From: Candidatus Poribacteria bacterium
GTDB taxonomy: Bacteria; Poribacteria; WGA-4E; WGA-3G
Length of the DNA stretch: 64,000 bases
Assembly: GCA_958295945.1 (NCBI GenBank)
Contig: OY282386.1
Coordinates: 4,396,204 to 4,460,203, forward strand
Direction of reading: 5' to 3'
The stretch's first letter is position 1; every line of letters begins with the position of its first letter. The notes below the pieces were generated by a model. It worked only from the letters and a program-made list of their open reading frames with translations, was not told where the DNA came from and made no database searches. Shown in pieces: positions 50,028 to 61,100 of this stretch. Position numbers and translations under genes: made by a program.

Positions 50028-51044
50028 ATGATGCGTTTTACAGTTATTTCACGCATAGGTATTGTTGGCATATTTTTGTGTTTTTCGGGGCTGTGTATTT
50101 TCTCACTCTTTTTGTCCTTTGTTTCTGATGTGCGTAGCAATGATGATAAGTATCATGACATGTTTCGCGGATTTGAAGAGGGTAAGTGTAAGAGTTGTCA
50201 TCCATCAATTTGGCGAGAGTGGGAAAGATCTATGCATGCACAAGCATGGACAGATGAGATCTATCAAGCAGCTGCGGTAGAGATAAAGGATAGAGAAAAT
50301 AGTTGTGACCCGTGTCATGCACCAGAACCGATACTTGTGACGGGTATCGGGAAAATGCCACAATTGCGTAACGTCCAACGTGACTCTGGCGTTTCATGTC
50401 TTGTGTGTCATCTTGATAAGGAAGGTGCAATGCATGGACCGCCTGCAAGTGCTGAAACAAATTTCCATGCAAATGTAACCGATCCTCTCTATACGTCACC
50501 AACAAAACTTTGTGCTACGTGTCATGGTCAGAAAAGTGTTCCCGAACACGATCAGGTATCAAGTTTTCTTGACAGTAGGTATGCGGAAGAAAAGAAGAGT
50601 TGTGCTACATGCCACATGCCTATTGTCCATCGGATACAGAGCACAGCAAGTCATGAAAGTATCAAGGGGAGGAAACATACTTGGCGTGGTAGTCGCAGTG
50701 TTGCTCAACTTAAGAGTGCTGCGACGGTCAAGATTGCGTTTGAAGGTAAGAAGGCAACAGTGATACTTCAGAACAAAGCCGGACATCTTATGCCGGGTGG
50801 AACGTTACGGACTATCATTCTTGATGTGACGCACCTTTCACCTGATGGCACTCAGCAACAGAACAAACAGGTTTTGATTTCAGAAAAGACGGCAAACCGT
50901 CTAAAACCTGATGAGAAACGCACTTTTGTTTTTGATGTGAACGTGGGTGACAATCTTACAGCACGATTAAGGTATCAACTCACGCCAGAAACACCTGAAG
51001 ATAAATGGGTGCTTATGGCGGAAGTGGATAAAGTTGTGCCATAA
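50028..51044 (+). CDS. Membrane-anchored five-heme c-type cytochrome
   Basis: 338 residues. One N-terminal membrane helix (about 8-33) and then five CxxCH heme sites: CKSCH (Cys54-His58), CDPCH, CLVCH, CATCH and CATCH, spread over about 54-200. The rest (about 215-338) is a beta-rich domain without hemes (MPGGTLRTIILDV). The arrangement recalls the cytochrome c554/NapC-NrfH-type group. It should carry electrons in the periplasm, perhaps from menaquinol. It begins 7 bases after the porphyrin oxidase stop and may be co-translated, linking heme making with heme use. Two adjacent ATGs (50028, 50031). Confidence 0.88.
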   Translation: MMRFTVISRIGIVGIFLCFSGLCIFSLFLSFVSDVRSNDDKYHDMFRGFEEGKCKSCHPSIWREWERSMHAQAWTDEIYQAAAVEIKDRENSCDPCHAPEPILVTGIGKMPQLRNVQRDSGVSCLVCHLDKEGAMHGPPASAETNFHANVTDPLYTSPTKLCATCHGQKSVPEHDQVSSFLDSRYAEEKKSCATCHMPIVHRIQSTASHESIKGRKHTWRGSRSVAQLKSAATVKIAFEGKKATVILQNKAGHLMPGGTLRTIILDVTHLSPDGTQQQNKQVLISEKTANRLKPDEKRTFVFDVNVGDNLTARLRYQLTPETPEDKWVLMAEVDKVVP

Positions 51045-51168
51045 TTTATGTTGGTCCGGTTAATGTAGTGGAATGGACAATTAATAGGACACGTCTCAGA
51101 GGGCGAGGAAACCTCGCCCCTACGGGACTTGTGGTACTTGCAAGTGCATTGAATGTCTTCTTAATTCT

Positions 51169-51514
51169 ACTATACTTTGGACAATTTTCATACGTGAGTG
51201 TAGGACAAGAAATTTGTTGGACGACATCTGTTACCCAATTCTGACACAGGACACAAACGCTCTTTGCTCCAGCGGAGCAATATGTTTATAGCCACAGTAT
51301 GGAACAACCTCCCGCTCCAGCGGAGCGGTATGTATGAATTAACACATAGCACTCCGCTGGAGTGCGAGAATATGCCATAACGTTTCTATAAACATAGCAC
51401 TCCGCTGGAGTGCAGCATTTTTCGTGGGGTTCCCCCGATATGGGAAACTCGCTGAAAATAGTTTCTCCGTTGAAGACTCAACTTCCACTGAACAAAAATT
51501 GTCCAAACTATAGT
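51169..51514. mobile_element. 346-bp inserted element with 20-bp terminal inverted repeats
   Basis: Ends ACTATACTTTGGACAATTTT (51169-51188) and AAAATTGTCCAAACTATAGT (51495-51514): inverted repeats with one mismatch. AATTCT flanks both sides (51163-51168, 51515-51520). The uninterrupted repeat copy at 48430-48545 reads CTTCTTAATTCTAAACTGG, giving the empty site. Inside are four palindromes of CTCCGCTGGAG type (51266-51278, 51312-51328, 51349-51365, 51397-51413). No protein encoded. Confidence 0.88.
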
Positions 51515-51664
51515 AATTCTAAACTGGACTATGAAACATAAACTCTATACATTCCAAGAGAATCTTTGTTGACAAATTAAACGTTTTTTAGTACTATGTC
51601 AAATACAACAATTTTTAATTGTCTATGTTTGAAAGATATTTTGATAAAAATTCAGAATTTTCAT

Positions 51665-51693
51665 TTGACATAATTTATTAATTATAGTATTAT
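51665..51693 (+). promoter_or_regulatory. Sigma70-type promoter of the giant surface protein operon
   Basis: TTGACA (51665-51670), 17-bp spacer, TATTAT (51688-51693). It would give a leader of about 460 bases before the ATG at 52164. Confidence 0.55.
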
Positions 51694-51894
51694 ATTAAAC
51701 ACTGATTGCAATTTAATCGTAAAGGACAAATAGGCGGGGAAATTTACCGAATTTCTAACATAAAACGCCACACCCCGATTAAAATGCTTGCTTTATTTTG
51801 TTACTTTTGTTAAAATAACAGACGTTCTTATATTATGATCACAATTTTTTAAGTTAAATACATTATGTTACGTAATCATTTGAATCTGTTATGT

Positions 51895-52115
51895 GAACCT
51901 TCCATAAAGATTCCCGCTGGTCAAGGACAAAACTTCGGTGCCCAATTTTGCTCGCTTTTGACCGGACAAAACGGATACACTGACGCTATCCGCAGGTTGA
52001 TTTGCGTACTAAAGGAAAAAAATTAAATGCTTGGTAGTAGGATGTTTATTTTGGATGGGCAGACACCTACCTCCGGTCGTTTTATCGTGTTTCCCGCTTG
52101 CCCATCTAAAAACTT
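51895..52115 (+). ncRNA. Structured 5' leader of the giant surface protein mRNA, possible regulatory RNA
   Basis: Three stems can be drawn: CTGGTCAA with TTGACCGG (about 51916-51965), CGGATA (51972-51977) with TATCCG (51987-51992), and a long stem TTTGGATGGGCA (about 52050-52061) with TGCCCATCTAAA (about 52099-52110) with one G-U. I do not recognise a known riboswitch class. It could be a leader, an sRNA-type region or a mobile-element remnant. Confidence 0.4.
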
Positions 52116-52163
52116 CAGTATTTAGTCTCGTATACGCGTAGACTTAACGAGGAGGAAGAGTTA

Positions 52164-55100
52164 ATGAAAAAACGAACACTTGTTTGTTTTTTGATTTTTT
52201 TATTGTGTGTTTTTTACAGTTCAATACCAGGTACTGTATTTGGGCAAGATGACTCGTCTTTAGCCCAACAAGTGTATGACGAGTACAGTAAGACGCTTTT
52301 GCGTGAGGATCTTAAGGGTTTGGTAGATCAAGTCCTCACAGCACTGAGCGATCCTGCAACTTTGAAGAATCCTATCATTGTTGGTATCGGTGGACTTGGT
52401 CCTGCGTTGAATGCGGTTCTAGCATCTCCTACTCTTATAAGAGAGGTTGCGCCGGATGTGACTGACGAACAAATAGAGTTACTCAGAAGTGACAAAGATA
52501 TCCGAACAATTTTAGAGGATGAGGAAGTTCGGACTTTGCTGCAAGACCCAGAAGCAGTTAAGGAACTCCAGGGACTGCTTGCCGCACAGCCGGTAGATCC
52601 AAAACCACCAGTAGATCCGCCTGATCCAGCATCGCCGACGATATCTATTACAACCCCAAGCCCGACAGCTGCTCAAAGTGGTTCGTTTAATGTCGCTTAT
52701 AGGACTGCAGACGTTAACAAAGACACGGTTACCGTGACAGCATCCCACTTGGTAGATCCAGCTGACGCAATGACATATTACAAGCTTTCAAGTGCAACGC
52801 CCACCGGTGGCAGGGTGACGATTACGCAGACTGCTCCCACCACGGCAATGCCTGCCATTCCTGGTGCGACTGTCACGTTGACTTTGGTAGCCACTGATGG
52901 GACAGGCACGGCAGATTCAACCGCAACCATTAAAGTTACATTTGGAGCAGCGGAGATGCCAACAGTGCCTCCAAAACCACCAGTGGACCCGAAACCACCA
53001 ACACCAGGCGAATGGTCACCGATTGGAGATGGAGATATCACTTCAAACCTATACAAGAAATCCCGTCTTGGTGGTCTCTCTCTTAACAGAGTGCATGGTA
53101 GGGCGTTTATCCGTAGTCTTATTGAAACGGCTGCTGGCGAAGGGGTTCTTGAGGCTTTAGGTCAGAATCCTGACGAACTTGTTGAGCCTGTGGTTGATGA
53201 AATCTTAGCACTGGTCCCGAAAGGGTTTCTCCCGAAGAAACAGATTAAGCAGATTTTAACTGCTGATAACTCTTTCTCTATATTTAATGAGGGAGAGGAT
53301 TCGCCGTTGGATCCTGAGAACTTTGGGAATGCTATTACACCCAGTCTTGTAATCTCAAAGCTTTCTGAAATTAATCTTTTTGATCCTAAAAACAAAGTCA
53401 AGAAATATTTGGCAAGCGATAACCTGAATGTGTACGTACGCGTTCCAAATACACTTTTAGGTGGTAACGTTGAAGTTGGATATAATGGTTCTAAAGCAGC
53501 AGATGCAACACGCATCACCCCGTTATTATTCCAACAGGATACGATTCCATATACATTCCGTTTGGAAGAGACGCTTGCTGCGACTAATCTCCCGGCATTA
53601 CCACATACAGATCCAGATGGCGACAGAATTTTTTCGGGTGTCGTCTTACGATATTCACAAACTGGAATAGATGGTAAATATATCGCGGTTGATATGGATC
53701 CCGTGCAAGGTGAGAAAGGTGTGGTATGGGAAAAGGAAATAGGTGTTCCACCGCCGAAAGCAGATAAGGACCCGGCAGCGAATATCTACTACTCCTTTGA
53801 AGTTACATTATCTGAGCCTGTGACTCTTGACATTACCAATCTACAGGCACTCGGTGCAGCGGTCCAATCACCTGATGGGACCTATGATCCCGCAAAAGTT
53901 GGAGAGGCAGGGAAAATTTATACGATCAACAGTTGGACAATGCCTGACCCTCGGAATCTTCAGTTACAGGATCGTGGGATATTTGAAGATTTATTTACAG
54001 CTGATATCAGAGCTAAACTCGCTCCAATTGCACTCAGTGTTGCTAATGGTGAAAAACTTGATGGGAAACAAGTAGGTCAATTACGAAATATATTGTTAAA
54101 TAGTGCAAATGACTTGTTCACACGTTTTGAGACAACATATGATCCGATGCTGGTTTCTGTATTCAGTTTGCCGTATGTTGACATAGCGACAGAGTCTCTC
54201 TGGTATGCGAATATAGACTCAATTGATGATGGTGCTGTGAACTTTGAGGCACGTGTTATTAATGCTAATGGCGAAGTTGTAGATCAAATTGTTGAAGTTC
54301 TGACTGCCGATGATTCTGCACCTGAAGCAACCGTTAATTTTGAGACTGCAGAACATGCAATAGGTTACCCGAACCGAGACGGTGTTTTTGTTGCTACTGC
54401 AAATCCTGTAGATACACTTGGTAAGATCAAGATTTCAAGCACTGTTACAGATGGGGATGTAGGACACCTTGACGGTTATCTTATGTACCAGATTCTCAAA
54501 ATAGATAGGGATGATAATCCTTTGAGCACTTGGGAGCCATTGACGGTTGAGAATTCTATGTTAGGCTCGGATCTTTGGAATCTTGCACTTGAAACCGGTT
54601 CTGATGAGCAAATTAGGCAATTACTGCAAAGTTTCTTACCACCTGGTCAACAGTTACCAGAAGAAATTAATATAGAAACGGTAAGAGCGTTGCTAAAAGA
54701 ATTCGGTTTAGTTGGTGTAATTGATGTGTTAAAGGGTGTTATACCTTTTGAGACTGTGCAAGCTTTGTTAACTCCATTTGGAGTAAAATTTGGTGCAGAT
54801 GACACTATTGAATCTATAGCGATAAATGCTATAAATAAAGCATTTGGAGAAGAGATAACACCCGAACAATACGCGTTGTATGCTAATCTGTTAGGTGCAG
54901 CTGTTGAGGACTTGAACTTGTTTCCACTCACATCTAACGAAGAACTCAAAATGACAATGCATATTCCGCCAATGCCTAAAGGTGAAGTTAGTGATTATCG
55001 CATTCGTGCGATGGGTATTGATACACTCTTTAATGTTGGTTCTTATGATAAAGGAAGACGTTTGAGAGTGGTTGTACCTGAATATGATAGATCAAGAATC

Positions 55101-58100
55101 ACTATGGCAAGTTTGGGCGATCTTAATGGTGATGGTGACGCAGATGAACCTTATGAAAGTAGAACTATCTATAGTAATGCTACAGATGTGACGCTTACCT
55201 TTGAGGTTGTTGCACGTTCAGGTGCAGGGAATCATAACACACCACATCCAGGAACTATCGTTGTTTATTATCAGAATGCAGAAGGTGTTTGGACAGCCCT
55301 TCCTAACGGTGTAATTAAATTACCCGAAGGTGAAAGCGATCCTGAGCATACATTTCTTAAATGGAGTGTCATTGATTTTGATGAGTTAGTTATGGCAGGC
55401 GATACTGTAGTTTTGCGTACTGTTACATCTAACGACCTTCAACATCCGATTGACATAAATGATGTAGATTTTGATAACTTAACAGAGGATGAGACGTTAA
55501 GAATATCAGATCCATTCCCAATCAATCTTGATGCTGATGTGCATCCAGTGGATCCGAAGGTCTTGGCAGTTGATTTTGATGACTCATCTATCACGATGAC
55601 AAATCATGATAGTGGTGCCCCACAAGGTACAATCCAACTGATTGGATATACGCCACGCAGAACTGTTCCCGAAACAACATCAATTCTTGTTGAAGCCAAA
55701 CGGATGCAAGATGGTGAGGATAAGTGGGCATCAATCGGTACTGTTGAAATGGGTGATCCGAAAGGTATTGATGGTGAAGATGCTGCCGAAATCATGTTTA
55801 ATGATACAACATTAGGCAAAATCTATCCTTCAGATGCCCCAATGATTCACATTGATGAAACCAGCAGTTACCTTAAATGGACTATTACGGTTGATACCAC
55901 GATGTTGGACGATACCATTGATATGGGTAATTTGGGAGCTGCACATGCCGCCTCTAATCCTGATGGCACATCATATCGGGATTTAGATAACAACCGATTT
56001 ATGGTGCGTGCCACACCCGTTTTTGATGGTGATCCACGTGATAATCCAAATGAGAACCCAACGGCTGAAGGTGAGGACTATACGGATACGTTCTCTGTTG
56101 ACAACGATGATGATGTCGCACCACTCGGTCAGAACAAGATTACCGTCTCACAAGACGGTGTAGATGTTACACCTAATGAAGACGGTAGTTTTACAGTTGG
56201 CGGACTGGTTGATAAATATGATCCTGAGGTCGATTCTCCAGTAATTACCCTCATGATTACACCAGGAGCCAAACGAGACACCTACGAAATTGCCAATTTG
56301 TACACTTCACTTCCTGAAGGTGCAATTATCGGTGATGTTGCAGAAACAGCAGCTGGTAGTGGTGAATTTGCAGTAATGATTGATGTCGGTACTTTGATGG
56401 ATGATGACGAAGATGTCCACAATGACAGATATCTGGAAGATGTTTATCACGAAAACCCAGTTGAATTTATCTATAATCCGAAGGGAAAAGCCTTTTCATT
56501 TACTGCTTACGCATTGACTGAAGACGCTGCCGGAAACGAACAGGATAAGGATGATATTCTCAACGCTGATCTGAGTACAACCACTGCTCACGAAATCACG
56601 GTTAATGTGCAAAACACATACAGAGATGACCCAGGTGTCATAGCAATTACCGTTGAAAATTCAGATGGTATGGTAAATCCTGATAGTGGTGCCCCGCAAG
56701 GTGAACTGACTTTCAATGTATATACCTATTATCTGACTTCACCGCCAACAGAAGGTATTCGTGTTGAAGTGAAACGACCCATTGATGATACGTGGGAACG
56801 TATTACAGGTACTGCTGTAGATCCTGTTGAAGTGGATGTATCCGATGTCCCAGGTATCGCCGATTTAGATGATATTACTGGCGGTCTTGTCGGAATTACA
56901 CAAGCAGGAACTGAATCTGGTGGTGAATCTGTAGTTGCAATTCCCGGACGTTTCATGAAATGGCAGTTTATCGTGGATACTCGCGAGTTAGCATTGGAAG
57001 ATACCGTCACAGCAGAAGATACCATCAAATTAGATGATACTATCGCACGCGGTGATGATTCTGAACGTGATGTATCTGTGGACGAAAACCGATATGAAGT
57101 TCGGGCGATGTCGCTTACACCGAAGAATATAGATCATCCTGAATACCCACAACGGGATGGTGTTGAAGCATCCTTCTCATTGGATAATGTTGATGATGTG
57201 CCACCACTCGGTCCCACAGATATCGCAAGTGTTTCTGATAGAGATGCCTACGGTAAAATGCAACCGATTGAAGCCAATGAAGATGACAGTTACACGGTTG
57301 GGGGGATTGTTGATCCAGGTGTGAACTCACCCGCAGGTATATTCCATATAGCACCCACTGCTAAACCAGTTACTTATGCTGGTGGTAGCCTTAAGCTTGT
57401 TCAAACTGCTCCCGACGGAACAGTAACGGAAGCTGCCGGAAGCCTCGATGATGGGTATGTTGAAATAGATGTAGGTGGACTTAAAAATGGAACTTACATG
57501 TATTATGCCCTCGTTGCTGATGAATTCGGTAATGTTCAAGTACAAGGTGAAGCAGATATGCCATCACCAATTGTAACTGTTCATGTCAACAACTTCCGTG
57601 TAGAGGATATTAGAGATATTACTGTAACTTCAGTTGATGGTGTAATGGTTGATGGAGAACTTCCTGAAAGGATTCCTCTCCGTGAATCAATCGGCGTTAG
57701 TTTCAGAAATGTTCCTAAAGAAGGTACGTTCTTCAATGATCCTAAAGGCACATTGATGCGTGATGATCTTACTGCTGTTCATGTCAATGGCGAACAGGCT
57801 ACATTTGCTGCTGATAGTGATGCTGAAAACGCATTCTCGTTGATGGCATCAGAACTATCTAAGATCGCAAGTGGTCATTATACAGTGCGGGGTGAGGTGA
57901 CAAAACGTAACGGTTCTATAACCTTCCCATTAGCCATGGTCAACTTGGATAATACCGCACCTGCTATCACTTTTGTGACTCCTGCTGAAGGAGCTACAGT
58001 CAATGACTTGCCAACACTTCACGCTACGTTTAATGATGGTGACCTCGGTGTTGGTATAAGTGTTGACACAGCAATGGTAGGCTTAGCACGGATACGACCT

Positions 58101-61100
58101 GACAGTGAAAGTCAAGAAGAAATTACCATTAATGTAGTTCAAGACATGGTTAAACAAGATATTAACTCTGTAGTCTACACTCGTATTGACAAACTTGCAG
58201 GCGGTGCCTATAAGTTTACAGTACAGGTTTCTGACAGTCTCGGTAACGTTGGTGAAGCATCAGTAGCATTTGCTGTTGAAGGTATTGATCCAACTGTTAT
58301 GATTACAGCACCTGCTTCTGGACAGGAATTTGACGCAAGTCCAGCAAGTGTCACTGGTTTCTTTGCTGGTGGTGGTAAAGTAAATCTCTCTAAGTTTACC
58401 GTAAACGATGTTGATGTTTCAGAAGCGGTAAAAGTAGATGAAAGCAACTTTACTTATGTGCCAGCTGATGGTTTCAGTGAAGGTCCACACGCAGTCACTG
58501 TTGAAGTTACAGATGGAAGCGGATTAACCGCACAAACATCATTAACCTTTACAGTTGAATACCCGGTTCCAACCGCAACTATAGACACACCAACTGCTGG
58601 TCAAGTCTATAACCACGGTAAACCGATTATCACAGGTACATTCTCTGGAGCAGACCCAGTAATTGGAACGCTCTCCATTGATGGTGAAGGTGTGATGGCT
58701 GTAAGTGGGAATGACTTCACTTATGAACCGACCGAAAACTTGGCTGATGGTGACCATACAGTTACCCTCGCCGTGACAGATATCAATCTAAATACTGCAG
58801 AAGCAACGACCAAGTTCACAATAAATATAGACGGTCCTTCTGTAGCAATCCATTCACCTGCCACAGGACAGATGTATGACCACGGTATGCCAAGTATTAG
58901 AGTTGAAGCTTCAGCTGATGAAGAAGCACAACCCGTAACAGTTTCGGTTATGGTTAATGGTGAAGCTGCGACGATGAATGATGATGGCACGTATTCACCT
59001 GCAACTGCGTTGGGTGATGGTGAACATACAGTTATGGCTACTGCGACAGATGCCAACGGTAAGACTGCTGAGGCAACAGTTATCTTCTCAGTAGAAATAC
59101 CTGGACCATCCATAGCGATCAATTCACCGGCTGCAGGTCAGATGTATGATCATGGTATGCCGTCCATTACAGTTGAATCCTCTGGTGTTGCTGAACCTGT
59201 AACAGTTTCAGTGATGGTCAATGGTGAAGCTGCGACGATGAATGATGATGGCACGTATTCACCTGCAACTGCGTTAGGTGATGGTGAACATACAGTTATG
59301 GCTACTGCGACAGATGCGAATGGTAAAACTGCTGAGGCAACAGTTATCTTCTCAGTAGAAATACCTGGACCATCCATAGCGATCAATTCACCGGCTGCAG
59401 GTCAGATGTATGATCATGGTATGCCGTCCATTACAGTAGAATCCTCTGGTGTTGCTGAACCTGTAACAGTTTCAGTGATGGTCAATGGTGAAGCTGCGAC
59501 GATGAATGACGATGGCACGTATTCACCAGCAACTGCATTAGGTGATGGCGAACATACAGTTGACGCTACTGCGACAGATGCCAATGGTAAAACTGCTGAA
59601 GCAACAGTTATCTTCTCAGTCCTGATACCCGGACCATCCGTAGCCTTGAATTCACCGGCTGCAGGTCAGATGTATAGTTATGACGAACCAGCAATAACAT
59701 GGGAATCATCTGGTGTAGCAGAACCTGTTTCTACCACCCTTACAATTAATGGTGAGGCAGTAGAATTAGCAGATGGAGCAAATAGTTATACACCTGCTGA
59801 TGGATTAGGTGAAGGTGAGCATACTGTTGTTGTAATGGTGACAGATGCAAATGGAAAAACTGCACAAGCAACTGCTGTCTTTACAGTAGAATTTCCAATG
59901 GCATCCGTAACGCTTACATCACCAACCGCTGGACACACCTATACCAATGGCTCACCGGTTATTAGCGGTGAATTCACAGGTGTTGGTAAAGTTGGGGTAA
60001 CACTCACTGTTGACGGTAAAGATACTAAAGTAACAGTTGAAGGTAACCAATTTACTGGTGAACTCACTGATGCATTAGGTCATGGAAACCATACAGTAGC
60101 AGTTGAAATTAAAGATGCTAACGGAGAATCAGCGATGACTTCTGCTGAATTCATGGTTGATCTACCAGCTCCAACTGTTGCCATTCTTTCACCTGCTCCA
60201 GGTCAAATGTATGGTAATGGGGAAGCAGCCGTTATCAGAGTTGAATACGCTGGTATGGATGCAAGTGTAACGTCATTTACTATCAACGGTGAAGAGGTTG
60301 AGGTAGAACCTGAAGACAACATGTTCATGCATACCCCAGAAGGATTAACAACTGGTGAGTATGTTGTGAACGTTGAAGTTACGGATGCAGCAAATAATAA
60401 GACAGCAATGGATACTGTCGTATTCAACGTCAAGTTGGATGCAACACCACCTGTCATTACTGAAGTTGCACCATCAGGAACCCTCAAGGACACATGGGTG
60501 AATATCTCTGTCGTTGTTAGTGATCAGCAGTCTGATATAACTGGTGTTGACTTCTTCATTCGCAATGAAGCTGATACACATAAAGGATTCCTTCCTTTAG
60601 GAACTGTCATTGCTGGTGCTCAAAATAGTGCGACTACACAACAGATTGCTGATGGTAATGTCCTGACGCAAGGAAGTTTCGCAGATGGAACACATACACT
60701 GAAAGTCGTTGCAACCAGTGAAGGCGGATCATCTTCACATACATGGTCATTCACAGTGGTTACAGACAACGTGAAACCAACGATTACATCAATCACACCA
60801 TCTGGTACACAACATGCTGGACTACCGACAATATCGGCAAGTGCACATGATGAATCAGGCGTGGCTGAGATTGTTATAACCGTCATGGATAGCAGTGGTG
60901 AAGCTGTTGAAGGTAAGACTCAGAATGATGACGAGGAGGGTTCTGTTGGAATCACCCGTTCAGACTTCATGCCTGAAATGCCTCTTGATGAAGGTACTTA
61001 CGTGATTGAAGTTCGGGCGACCGATACTCATGGTAATACATCTTCAGCAAAAGGTGGCTTCACGATTGACTTTGATACTGCTGCACCATTGATCACTTCT

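Larger units (their letters stand above)
51045..52163. other. Large intergenic region: repeats, promoter and structured leader
   Basis: Holds an interrupted dispersed repeat (51066-51168 and 51515-51532), the 346-bp inserted element, a promoter at 51665-51693 and a structured leader before the giant surface protein. No gene seen in any frame. Confidence 0.7.

Noticed and set aside
52040-52110. Cyclic-di-GMP (GEMM) riboswitch before the giant gene
   Set aside because: It contains CCTCCGG, but the rest of the conserved core is missing; described only as a structured leader.
58721-59386. Antisense frames over the Ig repeats of the giant gene
   Set aside because: Repeated shadow frames that exist only because the sense repeats lack certain codons.
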